A stretch of DNA of 7,053 bases from RGIG3009 sp964433065 (GCA_964433065.1 CAYSPZ010000078.1:1-7053); one strand, 5' to 3'; numbered from the stretch's first letter, positions 1-5,372 are shown. The notes: generated from the letters alone by a model not told the origin. Made by a program: numbers and translations.

Positions 1-400
1 CTGCCGATTTTGTATGTAAGGATGCTGTTTTCAAGAGCCTGTCAAAATACTCTGTGTTACAGGCTCGCAACGGAACATCAGATATATGGGGCAAGAGATA
101 TTGATTTAAAACAATCTCTCCCAGCATTCGTGTTGCTGAGTCAACTGTTGGTATATGAACCCGATTAAACCAGTAATTCAGATAGTCTGCAAGAAGGATA
201 TTTCTATCCGTACAGGGATTCCATTTTCTCTTGTTTTCCTCAAACTCCTTAAACATTCGTTCATAGCTTTCCTCCGCTTCCTTTTGTGTCTTAAAACCGC
301 CCTTTTTGCTGTAACCGATTGAGAAATCTTTGCGTAGAAATTTGGTCCTGTGATACCAGGAACCCTTGTAGTAAAATGCTTTGCTTTTGTTTTTAGCCAT
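1..400 (-). CDS. int: Tyrosine site-specific recombinase (integrase), N-terminal part, cut by window edge
   Basis: This is the first 133 codons of an integrase gene that continues beyond the left edge; the catalytic domain (R-H-R-Y residues) is outside the window. Residues ~8-50 (FYYKGSWYHRTKF...KKGGFKTQKEAEE) have the pattern of the three-stranded AP2-like arm-binding domain of Tn916/lambda-type integrases, including the typical GGFKTxKEAEE end. Residues ~68-125 (ILLADYLNYWF ... YLLPHISDVPL) match the SAM-like core-binding domain. The ATG at 398-400 has an AAGGAAG ribosome site about 8 bases upstream. It lies downstream of a small DNA-binding protein gene on the same strand, the usual xis-int order. 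Known role of the family: cutting and joining att sites for integration and, with an excisionase, excision. That it moves the element next to uvrB is inference. The family call is secure; the sub-family is not. Confidence 0.88.
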   Translation of the reverse strand, partial: MAKNKSKAFYYKGSWYHRTKFLRKDFSIGYSKKGGFKTQKEAEESYERMFKEFEENKRKWNPCTDRNILLADYLNYWFNRVHIPTVDSATRMLGEIVLNQYLLPHISDVPLRACNTEYFDRLLKTASLHTKSA

Positions 401-412
401 AAATGTAACTTC

Positions 413-463
413 CTTTCAAAATGATGGTATTCTAATTTTATCTGCGTTGCACCATTTTGAAAG
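413..463 (-). promoter_or_regulatory. 11-bp perfect inverted repeat touching the int ribosome-binding site
   Basis: CTTTCAAAATG (413-423) and CATTTTGAAAG (453-463) are exact reverse complements separated by 29 bases. In the minus-strand transcript the 3' arm ends inside the int ribosome site (GAAAGGAAG), so pairing would place a stem directly against, and partly over, the Shine-Dalgarno sequence. A role in damping or switching int translation is inference. Confidence 0.5.
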
Positions 464-470
464 AATATCG

Positions 471-503
471 AAAAGGAGGAGTACGGTTATCCGCACTCCT
501 CCT
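471..503 (-). terminator. Terminator/attenuator hairpin between the xis-like gene and int
   Basis: AGGAGGAGT (474-482) pairs with ACTCCTCCT (495-503). An inner CGG/CCG stem and a G-U pair (minus strand) extend it to about 13 bp around an ATAA loop. On the minus strand it is followed by TTTTC, a short T-run. It begins 12 bases after the stop of the upstream small gene. The short T-run suggests partial termination, so it may set the ratio of excisionase to integrase rather than block int completely. Confidence 0.6.
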
Positions 504-514
504 ACTCTTATTTC

Positions 515-721
515 TTACACTTCATCTTCTTCATACTCTCCTTCCAGCCAAATGTGGAAGGCTTTTTTGGGGACTCTGTACTGTCCACAGATCTTATATA
601 CCGGAAATGCATTTTTCTTTTCATACACTTCTTTGATAAAGGTATATCCAGTACTCTTTTTCATGCCCAACAATGCACTGATCTCATCTGCGGTATATAC
701 AATAGGCTCTAATTTTTCCAT
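515..721 (-). CDS. Small excisionase-like winged-helix DNA-binding protein
   Basis: A 68-residue protein with the layout of MerR-like/helix_turn_helix_17 excisionases. A strand-helix start (VYTADEISALLGMKKSTGY) places a helix-turn-helix at residues ~10-28. It is followed by a wing-like strand pair (FPVYKICGQYRVPKKAFHIWL), and the C-terminus is acidic (EGEYEEDEV). The ATG at 719-721 has a strong AAAGGAG site 7 bases upstream. It lies 114 bases upstream of int on the same strand, the standard position of xis in Tn916-like elements. Known excisionases bend DNA near the att site and tilt the integrase toward excision; this is inferred here from size, fold pattern and position. It could instead be a transcriptional regulator of the element. 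I do not recognise a specific named homologue. Confidence 0.75.
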   Translation of the reverse strand: MEKLEPIVYTADEISALLGMKKSTGYTFIKEVYEKKNAFPVYKICGQYRVPKKAFHIWLEGEYEEDEV

Positions 722-739
722 AACTTATCTCCTTTCCCA

Positions 740-769
740 TTAATAGAATCCATCTACTGTCGGTATCAA
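740..769 (-). promoter_or_regulatory. Candidate promoter for the xis-like gene
   Basis: On the minus strand TTGATA (764-769) and TATTAA (740-745) are separated by 18 bases. The -35 box fits 5 of 6 consensus bases, the -10 box only 4 of 6. The start point would fall just before the ribosome site of the 68-residue protein. It lies downstream of the terminator at 838-865, so it is the only reasonable promoter seen between that terminator and the gene. Confidence 0.3.
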
Positions 770-837
770 CCTTAGTATTTTAGATTGCGAAGGGAGTCTG
801 AAACAGGGCATTTCATTTGGCAAGTAAAAAACAGCAC

Positions 838-865
838 AAAAAATCGCCGGTATCAAAACCGGCGA
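838..865 (-). terminator. Rho-independent terminator upstream of the xis-int genes
   Basis: TCGCCGGT (844-851) and ACCGGCGA (858-865) form an 8-bp GC-rich stem with a 6-base loop. Read on the minus strand the hairpin is followed immediately by A and six T (843-838), a textbook intrinsic terminator. It points the same way as uvrB and xis-int. It would stop transcripts arriving from the uvrB promoter or from any lost element gene before they reach xis-int. Confidence 0.8.
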
Positions 866-893
866 AAAAACATTTTTAGAGAAACAAAAAATT

Positions 894-913
894 TGCATAC
901 AACTGTGCATACA
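894..913. repeat. Two TGCATACA direct repeats, 12-bp period
   Basis: TGCATACA occurs at 894-901 and 906-913. The similarity extends into the following CAAC/CACAAC, so the unit is about 10-12 bp, close to one helical turn. Short direct repeats at this spacing near an integrative-element end are typical of integrase arm-type or excisionase binding sites; which protein binds is unknown. Confidence 0.4.
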
Positions 914-964
914 CAACCTCTCCAACTATAGGGTTCTAATGACGAATTTGGCCATTCCTGCCAC

Positions 965-1067
965 TTGTCCTTTGTGTCCAAAAACCTAAAAACCGTACTA
1001 TTTTGTCCAAAAAACGAGGTTTTTTCTGGACGAATTATACCGTTTTGGACACTATTCTTGCAGGACC
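965..1067. repeat. Symmetric array of GTCC/GGAC motifs, probable att-type recombinase site region
   Basis: Three GTCC motifs in one orientation (967-970, 976-979, 1005-1008) face three GGAC motifs in the other (1028-1031, 1047-1050, 1064-1067), around a centre near 1017. The inner pair sits in an almost perfect dyad: GTCC-AAAAAAC, a GAG spacer, then GTTTTTT-CT-GGAC (1005-1031). The outer pair includes the exact inverted repeat GTGTCCAAAA (974-983) / TTTTGGACAC (1043-1052). The flanks of the inner dyad are also similar when inverted (AAAACCGTAC... against ...ATACCGTTTT). Nested inverted sites next to an int/xis module and a gene junction fit an integrase attachment region. An oriT or regulatory site is also possible. 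Confidence 0.5.
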
Positions 1068-1071
1068 GATT

Positions 1072-1347
1072 TTAGGAGACAAAATATTCCACCGCGTTGT
1101 CGGGGAAGAATTCTTTGAATTCACTGCACAACTGCGCGGCAAGCGTTTTATTATGAGCGAGAACGAGGGTCGGACGATTCACATTCGCAATCACGTTCGC
1201 CATCGTAAAGGTCTTACCCGAACCGGTCACACCGAGCAATGTCTGCTCTTTTTTGCCCGAAAGAATCCCCTCGGTCAACTTCGCGATCGCCTCAGGCTGA
1301 TCCCCCGTCGGCTTATAATTCGAATGCAAAACAAATTTATCCGCCAC
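1072..1347 (-). pseudogene. uvrB: uvrB, 5' fragment (first 91 codons), interrupted
   Basis: This is the start of UvrB, the damage-verifying helicase-like subunit of the UvrABC nucleotide excision repair complex. Visible are the N-terminal YKPTGDQPEAI signature, the Walker A loop GVTGSGKT (residues 39-46) and motif Ia LVLAHNKTLAAQL, ending at VEYFVS. UvrB normally has ~660-700 residues and continues with the conserved YYDYYQPEAY beta-hairpin. Here a TAA follows Ser91, and no frame of the next bases restores that motif, so this is a breakpoint and not a point mutation. The GTG at 1345-1347 is preferred as start because AGGGGTG lies 6 bases upstream; the in-frame GTG at 1354-1356 would overlap that site. 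The fragment keeps ATP-binding motif I but lacks the hairpin, the UvrA-binding domain and all later helicase motifs, so it cannot support repair. A complete copy elsewhere cannot be excluded. Confidence 0.9.
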
Positions 1348-1393
1348 CGTTCTCACCCCTTTCCCGCGTTCACGTTATTTCTGTTGACAGTAT

Positions 1394-1422
1394 AGTATAA
1401 CACAAAAATTTCAATATGTAAA
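1394..1422 (-). promoter_or_regulatory. uvrB promoter (TTTACA-17-TATACT)
   Basis: On the minus strand TTTACA (1417-1422) and TATACT (1394-1399) are 17 bases apart, each 5 of 6 matches to consensus. A second, overlapping TATACT starts 5 bases further on. Transcription would start near 1387, about 40 bases before the uvrB start codon. No GAAC-N4-GTTC type LexA box is seen around it. The -35 box overlaps the tail of the terminator of the upstream gene, so the two units are packed with no spare bases. Confidence 0.7.
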
Positions 1423-1451
1423 GAACGAGCCGACACGATGTGTGTCGACTC
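1420..1451 (-). terminator. Terminator of the glycoside-hydrolase-like gene
   Basis: GAGTCGACAC and GTGTCGGCTC (minus strand; 1442-1451 and 1427-1436) form a 10-bp stem with one G-U pair and a 5-base loop. The following GTTCTTT is only a moderate T-run. It lies 11 bases after the stop codon at 1463-1465, in the right place to end the upstream transcript and separate it from uvrB. Confidence 0.65.
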
Positions 1452-1462
1452 ATCTTTTCTCG

Positions 1463-3433
1463 TTATTTATACACCGTAAAGAATGCAAAATCGTACGCGC
1501 GCAGTTCGTCGTCCAGTATCACGCGGTTACCGTCCAGACGACCGTTACAATGATAGAAATCCACCGAACGGTATTCCCCGTCCAGTTCAATCACGGGTTC
1601 AAGCACCCCGTCGGGGAAGTTGTTCCATAACCCCACCGCCATCGAGTTCTCGTCCTTTCTGCAAAGGGTATACAACTCGGGATTTTTGCGGCACACGGCG
1701 GGAAGCGACTTGCCAAGCCACTTGATCCCCTCAACCAACTGTTGTTGACGGTAATAGTTGCGGAAGATACCCGGCACCCACGGGTTATCGGACACCAGCG
1801 TATCAATCATAAACCCATAGATCATAAACTTCTGTCCGTCGGCATTTTCGTAACGGACACATGCGGGATATTTCGGGTTGTTTGCAAGCGCAATACTCGG
1901 TGTCACACCGGCAAGCCCCGTCCCCTCGGCAATCACAAACTCACTGTCGAGGATCGCGCCTTCCTTGACGGTCATCTCGTAAAATGCCGCCGTTTTGGGA
2001 ACGATGGCGAGCGTATAATCCTGCGGCGCATGATAGTATTCCGCGCGCGGCGCGACAGCACGACGGATTTCAGACACACCGATATCGATTCCCCGTTCCA
2101 TCAACCGTTTCGCGCCGATCGCGTCGGTGATGATACCGTTTTTCATCTGCTCGTCGGTCACGTAACGGGCATTTTCCCCCATCGCCACCGTCGGATATCC
2201 CGTATCGGTATAGGTGATCGGAATACAGTTATCGGTCAACAACACCTGCGACGCAAACGGCAGATACCCGATCGCGGGAAACCGCTCGATCGGGCAATCC
2301 TCGTCCAACACACGATCGGCAAAGGTGGTATCCTTTTCAAATAAATGTACACCCACCGTCGTCTTACCCGAAAACCGCCGTTCGATCTCGTCGTAATGCG
2401 GCTTGTTTTTGCGGTGCCGCGCAACGTATCCCGTTTCGTATTCGGCATTACTGTTGTAGTCGATCATATATTTCAGGGTCAGATCGGTGTTACCGTCGGC
2501 GCGCAGAATCATATCGTAATGCTCCAAAAATGCCGACGATACCCAGTGACGCGGACGGGGATAGGTGTCCCCCTCGGTCATTAAATCGATACCGTCACCG
2601 CACCATCCCGTCTGTACGCGGATGGCTTCAATGCTCGGCGCTAACGTGAGCGCCTGTTTCCAGTACGGTGCACCCGTCATTCGCACAAACGGACGGGTAT
2701 CCCCCGCAATGATGCGGGCGAGTTCTGCAACCGATACCCCCTCCACATCGTACGACGACGCGTTGGCACTCAGCCCGATCCGCACCTCGGGATCGATCGC
2801 GTGAACCGCTTGTTCAATTTTTTGGACAAACCCGACCAGCGTGTCACGTTGCATTTCCCGCCAAATATCACGGTATCGGTTTTTCCCGCCCGTGAACACC
2901 CGTTCGGCAATCTCTTCACGGGTCAGGGTTTCCCCCGCACGACGGCAGAAATCCGCAATATGGTCCTCACACGCACAACCGAGATCCCGCCAGAATTTTC
3001 CGCCCATCAGGGTGAAATCGTCTTCAAACATAATCGTTTTGACACCCATCTTCACAATGGCGGTCAAGGTGTTTAAGAAGTCGGCAACAAAGGCTTCGTC
3101 GCACGGACAGAACGCACCGGGACAATCCTCTCCCGTGCGCAGATGACGAATGTGCGTGAACGCGTTCCCCGCATCGTTGTCGCCCCAGAATTTCCCGCCG
3201 TAACCAATCGTCGGTGCAAGCCACGCACCGACCTGAAACCCGTTTTTGACCAGATGATCGCGCGCGGTTTTGAAATTTTCACATTCCGTTTTCAGCATCG
3301 CTTCACTGCGTAACACACGTCCAAAGGTCAACAGTGCCATATCCGCATCGGCGATTTTGAGTTGTTGGACGATCTTGTCCAGTTCGGCTTTGGAATACGC
3401 TTTCCCGAAGATCGGTATCCACACAGGGTACAT
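1463..3433 (-). CDS. Putative cytoplasmic glycoside hydrolase-like (beta/alpha)8-barrel protein
   Basis: A 656-residue protein without signal peptide or membrane segments. The first ~370 residues alternate short hydrophobic strands and amphipathic helices as in a TIM barrel of the GH-A/GH42-like kind. Possible catalytic carboxylates are in KTIMFEDDF (Glu137, Asp138, Asp139) and LMTEGDTYPRPRHW (Glu287, Asp289), rich in aromatic and charged residues like sugar-binding strand ends. Residues ~375-500 may form an associated alpha/beta domain. The last ~80 (ENSMAVGLWNNFPDG...DFAFFTVYK) look like a small beta-sandwich. I do not recognise a characterised family, so substrate and activity are open; intracellular cleavage of an imported oligosaccharide is inference. 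The ATG at 3431-3433 is chosen: AAAGGTG lies 9 bases upstream, whereas the in-frame GTG at 3487 overlaps the -10 box. The gene is a single unit with its own promoter and terminator, divergent from an ABC exporter. No frame damage is seen. Confidence 0.6.
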   Translation of the reverse strand: MYPVWIPIFGKAYSKAELDKIVQQLKIADADMALLTFGRVLRSEAMLKTECENFKTARDHLVKNGFQVGAWLAPTIGYGGKFWGDNDAGNAFTHIRHLRTGEDCPGAFCPCDEAFVADFLNTLTAIVKMGVKTIMFEDDFTLMGGKFWRDLGCACEDHIADFCRRAGETLTREEIAERVFTGGKNRYRDIWREMQRDTLVGFVQKIEQAVHAIDPEVRIGLSANASSYDVEGVSVAELARIIAGDTRPFVRMTGAPYWKQALTLAPSIEAIRVQTGWCGDGIDLMTEGDTYPRPRHWVSSAFLEHYDMILRADGNTDLTLKYMIDYNSNAEYETGYVARHRKNKPHYDEIERRFSGKTTVGVHLFEKDTTFADRVLDEDCPIERFPAIGYLPFASQVLLTDNCIPITYTDTGYPTVAMGENARYVTDEQMKNGIITDAIGAKRLMERGIDIGVSEIRRAVAPRAEYYHAPQDYTLAIVPKTAAFYEMTVKEGAILDSEFVIAEGTGLAGVTPSIALANNPKYPACVRYENADGQKFMIYGFMIDTLVSDNPWVPGIFRNYYRQQQLVEGIKWLGKSLPAVCRKNPELYTLCRKDENSMAVGLWNNFPDGVLEPVIELDGEYRSVDFYHCNGRLDGNRVILDDELRAYDFAFFTVYK

Positions 3434-3450
3434 CTGCAACACACCTTTCC

Positions 3451-3475
3451 TATAGCCGAACCCTCTTCGGCTATA
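3451..3475 (-). promoter_or_regulatory. Perfect 10-bp hairpin at the 5' end of the hydrolase-like mRNA
   Basis: TATAGCCGAA (3451-3460) and TTCGGCTATA (3466-3475) are exact reverse complements with a 5-base loop. With the promoter at 3486-3514 the transcript starts near 3479, so the hairpin begins a few bases from the mRNA 5' end. It also ends directly before the GGAAAGGTG ribosome site. Without a T-run it is not a terminator. A 5' stabiliser or a protein/translation control site are possible roles (inference). Confidence 0.55.
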
Positions 3476-3485
3476 AATCGCCTTC

Positions 3486-3514
3486 ACTCTAACACACCAA
3501 TATCGTTTTGTAAA
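3486..3514 (-). promoter_or_regulatory. Promoter of the hydrolase-like gene (TTTACA-17-TAGAGT)
   Basis: On the minus strand TTTACA (3509-3514, 5 of 6) and TAGAGT (3486-3491, 4 of 6) are separated by 17 bases. The leader to the ATG would be about 46 bases and contain the 3451-3475 hairpin. The -10 box is well off consensus, so an activator may be needed. Confidence 0.55.
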
Positions 3515-3561
3515 GCAAAAAATGAACTTTTTTAAAACTTTGTGAACACCTCTTCAAGCGG

Positions 3562-3590
3562 TTGACATTAAAAATTTGGAAGTGTATAAT
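3562..3590 (+). promoter_or_regulatory. Perfect consensus sigma-A promoter of the ABC exporter operon
   Basis: TTGACA (3562-3567), a 17-base spacer and TATAAT (3585-3590): both boxes and the spacing are exactly consensus. Transcription should start near 3597, giving a leader of about 33 bases. Such a promoter is expected to be strong unless repressed. The 47 bp between the two divergent -35 boxes (3515-3561) contain AT-rich, partly repeated AACTTT and a GTGAACA motif that could hold an operator, but no clear palindrome. Confidence 0.85.
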
Positions 3591-3629
3591 TTCTACGTTG
3601 TTAATCCTTATATGGAAGGGAACCGATGT

Positions 3630-5372
3630 ATGTATAAACGACTGCTCGCGTGTGTACGCGAATATAAGAGACCGACCATCCTTACCTTAATCTTTATGGC
3701 CGGCGAATCACTGATCGAGTGTTGTATCCCGTTTATCACCGCCAACCTCGTCAACCGCATCGAAGCGGGTGCCGAACTCATCGAAGTGATCAAGAGCGGC
3801 GGTATGCTGGTACTGATGGCGCTGCTCTCGCTCACCTGCGGCGGGTTGGCGGCGTTCACCTGCGCCCGCGCATCGACCGGCTTTGCCAAGAACGTGCGAC
3901 ACGACGTGTTCCACAATCTGCAGACCTTTTCGTTCAGTAACATCGACAAGTTTTCCACGTCGTCGCTGGTCACCCGTCTGACCACCGATATCAATAACGT
4001 GCAGATGGCGTATATGATGGTCATTCGTACCGCCGTCCGCGCACCGATGGTACTGTTGTTCTCGGTCATTATGGCATACATCATGGGCGGCGCACTCGCC
4101 ACGTCGTTCGTGGTCATCATTCCCTTTCTGGTAACGGGTCTGTTACTCGTCAGCCGTAAAGCGATGCCCGCATTCCGCCGCGTGTTCAAGAAATACGACC
4201 GTATGAATGAGTCGATCGAAGAAAACGTGCGCGGTGTCCGCGTAGTCAAAGGCTTTGCCCGCGAACCGTTCGAGAAAGAAAAATTCGGCACCGCGTCACG
4301 CAACATCCGTGACGATTTCGTCAAAGCGGAACGCATCGTCGCACTCAACTCACCCTTGATGCAGATCTGCGTCTACTTCAATATGGTGTTCGTGATGCTG
4401 GTCGGTTCCCGTCTGGTCATCACGTCAGGCGGTTCGCTCATCGGTGTGGGCGAAATGTCCGCCATGCTCACCTACGGTATGCAGATCCTGATGCAACTGA
4501 TGATGCTTTCGATGATCTACGTGATGCTCACCATGTCGGCGGAATCGGTCAAACGTATCACCGAAGTGCTCGAAGAACGTCCCGCCCTTCACAGTCCCGA
4601 AAATGCCGTCACCAAAGTCGCCGACGGTTCGATCGATTTCGACGGTGTATCCTTCAAATATTCCGAGACCGCCAACCGTTTCGCGTTGTCGGATATCCAC
4701 CTGCACATTCAATCGGGTATGACGGTCGGTATCCTCGGCGGTACCGGCTCCAGTAAATCCACCTTAGTCCAACTCATTCCCCGCCTGTATGACGTGTCCG
4801 AAGGCAGCGTTTCGGTCGGCGGTGTGGACGTGCGTGAGTATGACCTCAACGTACTGCGCGATCAGGTGGCAATGGTCCTGCAAAAGAACGAATTGTTCTC
4901 GGGCACCATCAAAGATAACCTGCGTTGGGGTAACCCCGACGCGACCGACGAAGAACTGATTGAAGCGTGTAAACTGGCACAAGCCGACGACTTCGTCCGC
5001 TCTTTCCCCGACGGATACGACACCTTCATCGAACAAGGCGGTACCAACGTGTCGGGCGGTCAGAAACAGCGTCTGTGCATCGCCCGCGCGCTGTTGAAGA
5101 AACCGAAGATCCTCATCTTAGACGACTCGACCAGCGCGGTCGATACCAAGACCGACGCGCTCATCCGCGACGGGTTCAAACGGTATATCCCCGAAACCAC
5201 CAAGATCATCATCGCGCAACGCGTCGCGTCGGTGATGGAAGCGGACCTCATTCTGGTAATGGAAAACGGTACCATTGCCGCGGCGGGAACCCACAACCAA
5301 CTGCTCACGTCGTGTGACATTTACAAAGAGATCTATCTGCAACAAACGAACGGAGGTGACGGCAATGAGTAA
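3630..5372 (+). CDS. ABC exporter half-transporter, degenerate-site subunit (YfiB/BmrC-like)
   Basis: A 580-residue type I (type IV fold) ABC exporter subunit: six membrane helices in residues ~15-300, then a nucleotide-binding domain from ~335. NBD motifs: Walker A GGTGSSKST (370-378, usual glycine before Lys376 replaced by Ser), Q-loop Gln418, signature VSGGQ (474-478), Walker B LILDD with Asp499 in place of the catalytic Glu, and IIIAQR with Gln530 in place of the switch His. Loss of Glu and His with an intact signature marks the non-catalytic half of heterodimeric exporters such as BmrC/D, LmrC/D and TM287/288. The ATG at 3630 has GGAAGGG 9 bases upstream; in-frame TTG 3576 lies inside the promoter and ATG 3612 lacks a ribosome site. 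The stop overlaps the next gene by 8 bases. Substrate unknown: multidrug, lipid or peptide export are all possible. Confidence 0.92.
   Translation: MYKRLLACVREYKRPTILTLIFMAGESLIECCIPFITANLVNRIEAGAELIEVIKSGGMLVLMALLSLTCGGLAAFTCARASTGFAKNVRHDVFHNLQTFSFSNIDKFSTSSLVTRLTTDINNVQMAYMMVIRTAVRAPMVLLFSVIMAYIMGGALATSFVVIIPFLVTGLLLVSRKAMPAFRRVFKKYDRMNESIEENVRGVRVVKGFAREPFEKEKFGTASRNIRDDFVKAERIVALNSPLMQICVYFNMVFVMLVGSRLVITSGGSLIGVGEMSAMLTYGMQILMQLMMLSMIYVMLTMSAESVKRITEVLEERPALHSPENAVTKVADGSIDFDGVSFKYSETANRFALSDIHLHIQSGMTVGILGGTGSSKSTLVQLIPRLYDVSEGSVSVGGVDVREYDLNVLRDQVAMVLQKNELFSGTIKDNLRWGNPDATDEELIEACKLAQADDFVRSFPDGYDTFIEQGGTNVSGGQKQRLCIARALLKKPKILILDDSTSAVDTKTDALIRDGFKRYIPETTKIIIAQRVASVMEADLILVMENGTIAAAGTHNQLLTSCDIYKEIYLQQTNGGDGNE

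Larger units (their letters stand above)
1..1073. mobile_element. End of an integrative element inserted in uvrB (partial; left end outside window)
   Basis: This segment holds an integrase gene, an excisionase-like gene, repeats of att type and insulating terminators. It is more AT-rich than the DNA to its right. It abuts uvrB exactly where uvrB homology stops (between 1072 and 1075). Taken together this is the end of an integrative element. The other end, the cargo genes and the rest of uvrB are not in the window. Integrase is transcribed away from this junction. That is less usual than transcription toward the nearest att site, so the element boundaries are uncertain. A contig mis-join remains possible. 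Confidence 0.6.

Noticed and set aside
740..925. 61-codon minus-strand reading frame (TTG start) in the gap upstream of the xis-like gene
   Set aside because: It runs through the strong terminator hairpin and the TGCATACA repeats, is rich in Cys/Phe from poly-T runs, and has no domain-like pattern.
1072..1356. uvrB stop as a simple frameshift or nonsense mutation
   Set aside because: None of the three frames after the breakpoint encodes YYDYYQPEAY or anything UvrB-like, so the DNA itself changes.
1003..1395. 130-codon plus-strand reading frame across the uvrB junction
   Set aside because: It is the antisense of uvrB and of the repeat array, with no ribosome site and no recognisable domain.
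1380..1460. LexA/SOS box at the uvrB promoter
   Set aside because: No GAAC-N4-GTTC or CGAAC...GTTCG dyad is present near the -35/-10 boxes; the single GAAC at 1423-1426 lacks its partner half.
1463..3487. 674-residue version of the hydrolase-like protein starting at GTG 3487
   Set aside because: That GTG overlaps the predicted -10 box and the reading frame before 3433 is a perfect RNA hairpin; the ATG at 3433 has a good ribosome site.
3576..5372. 598-residue version of exporter subunit one starting at TTG 3576
   Set aside because: The TTG lies inside the promoter spacer, upstream of the predicted transcription start.
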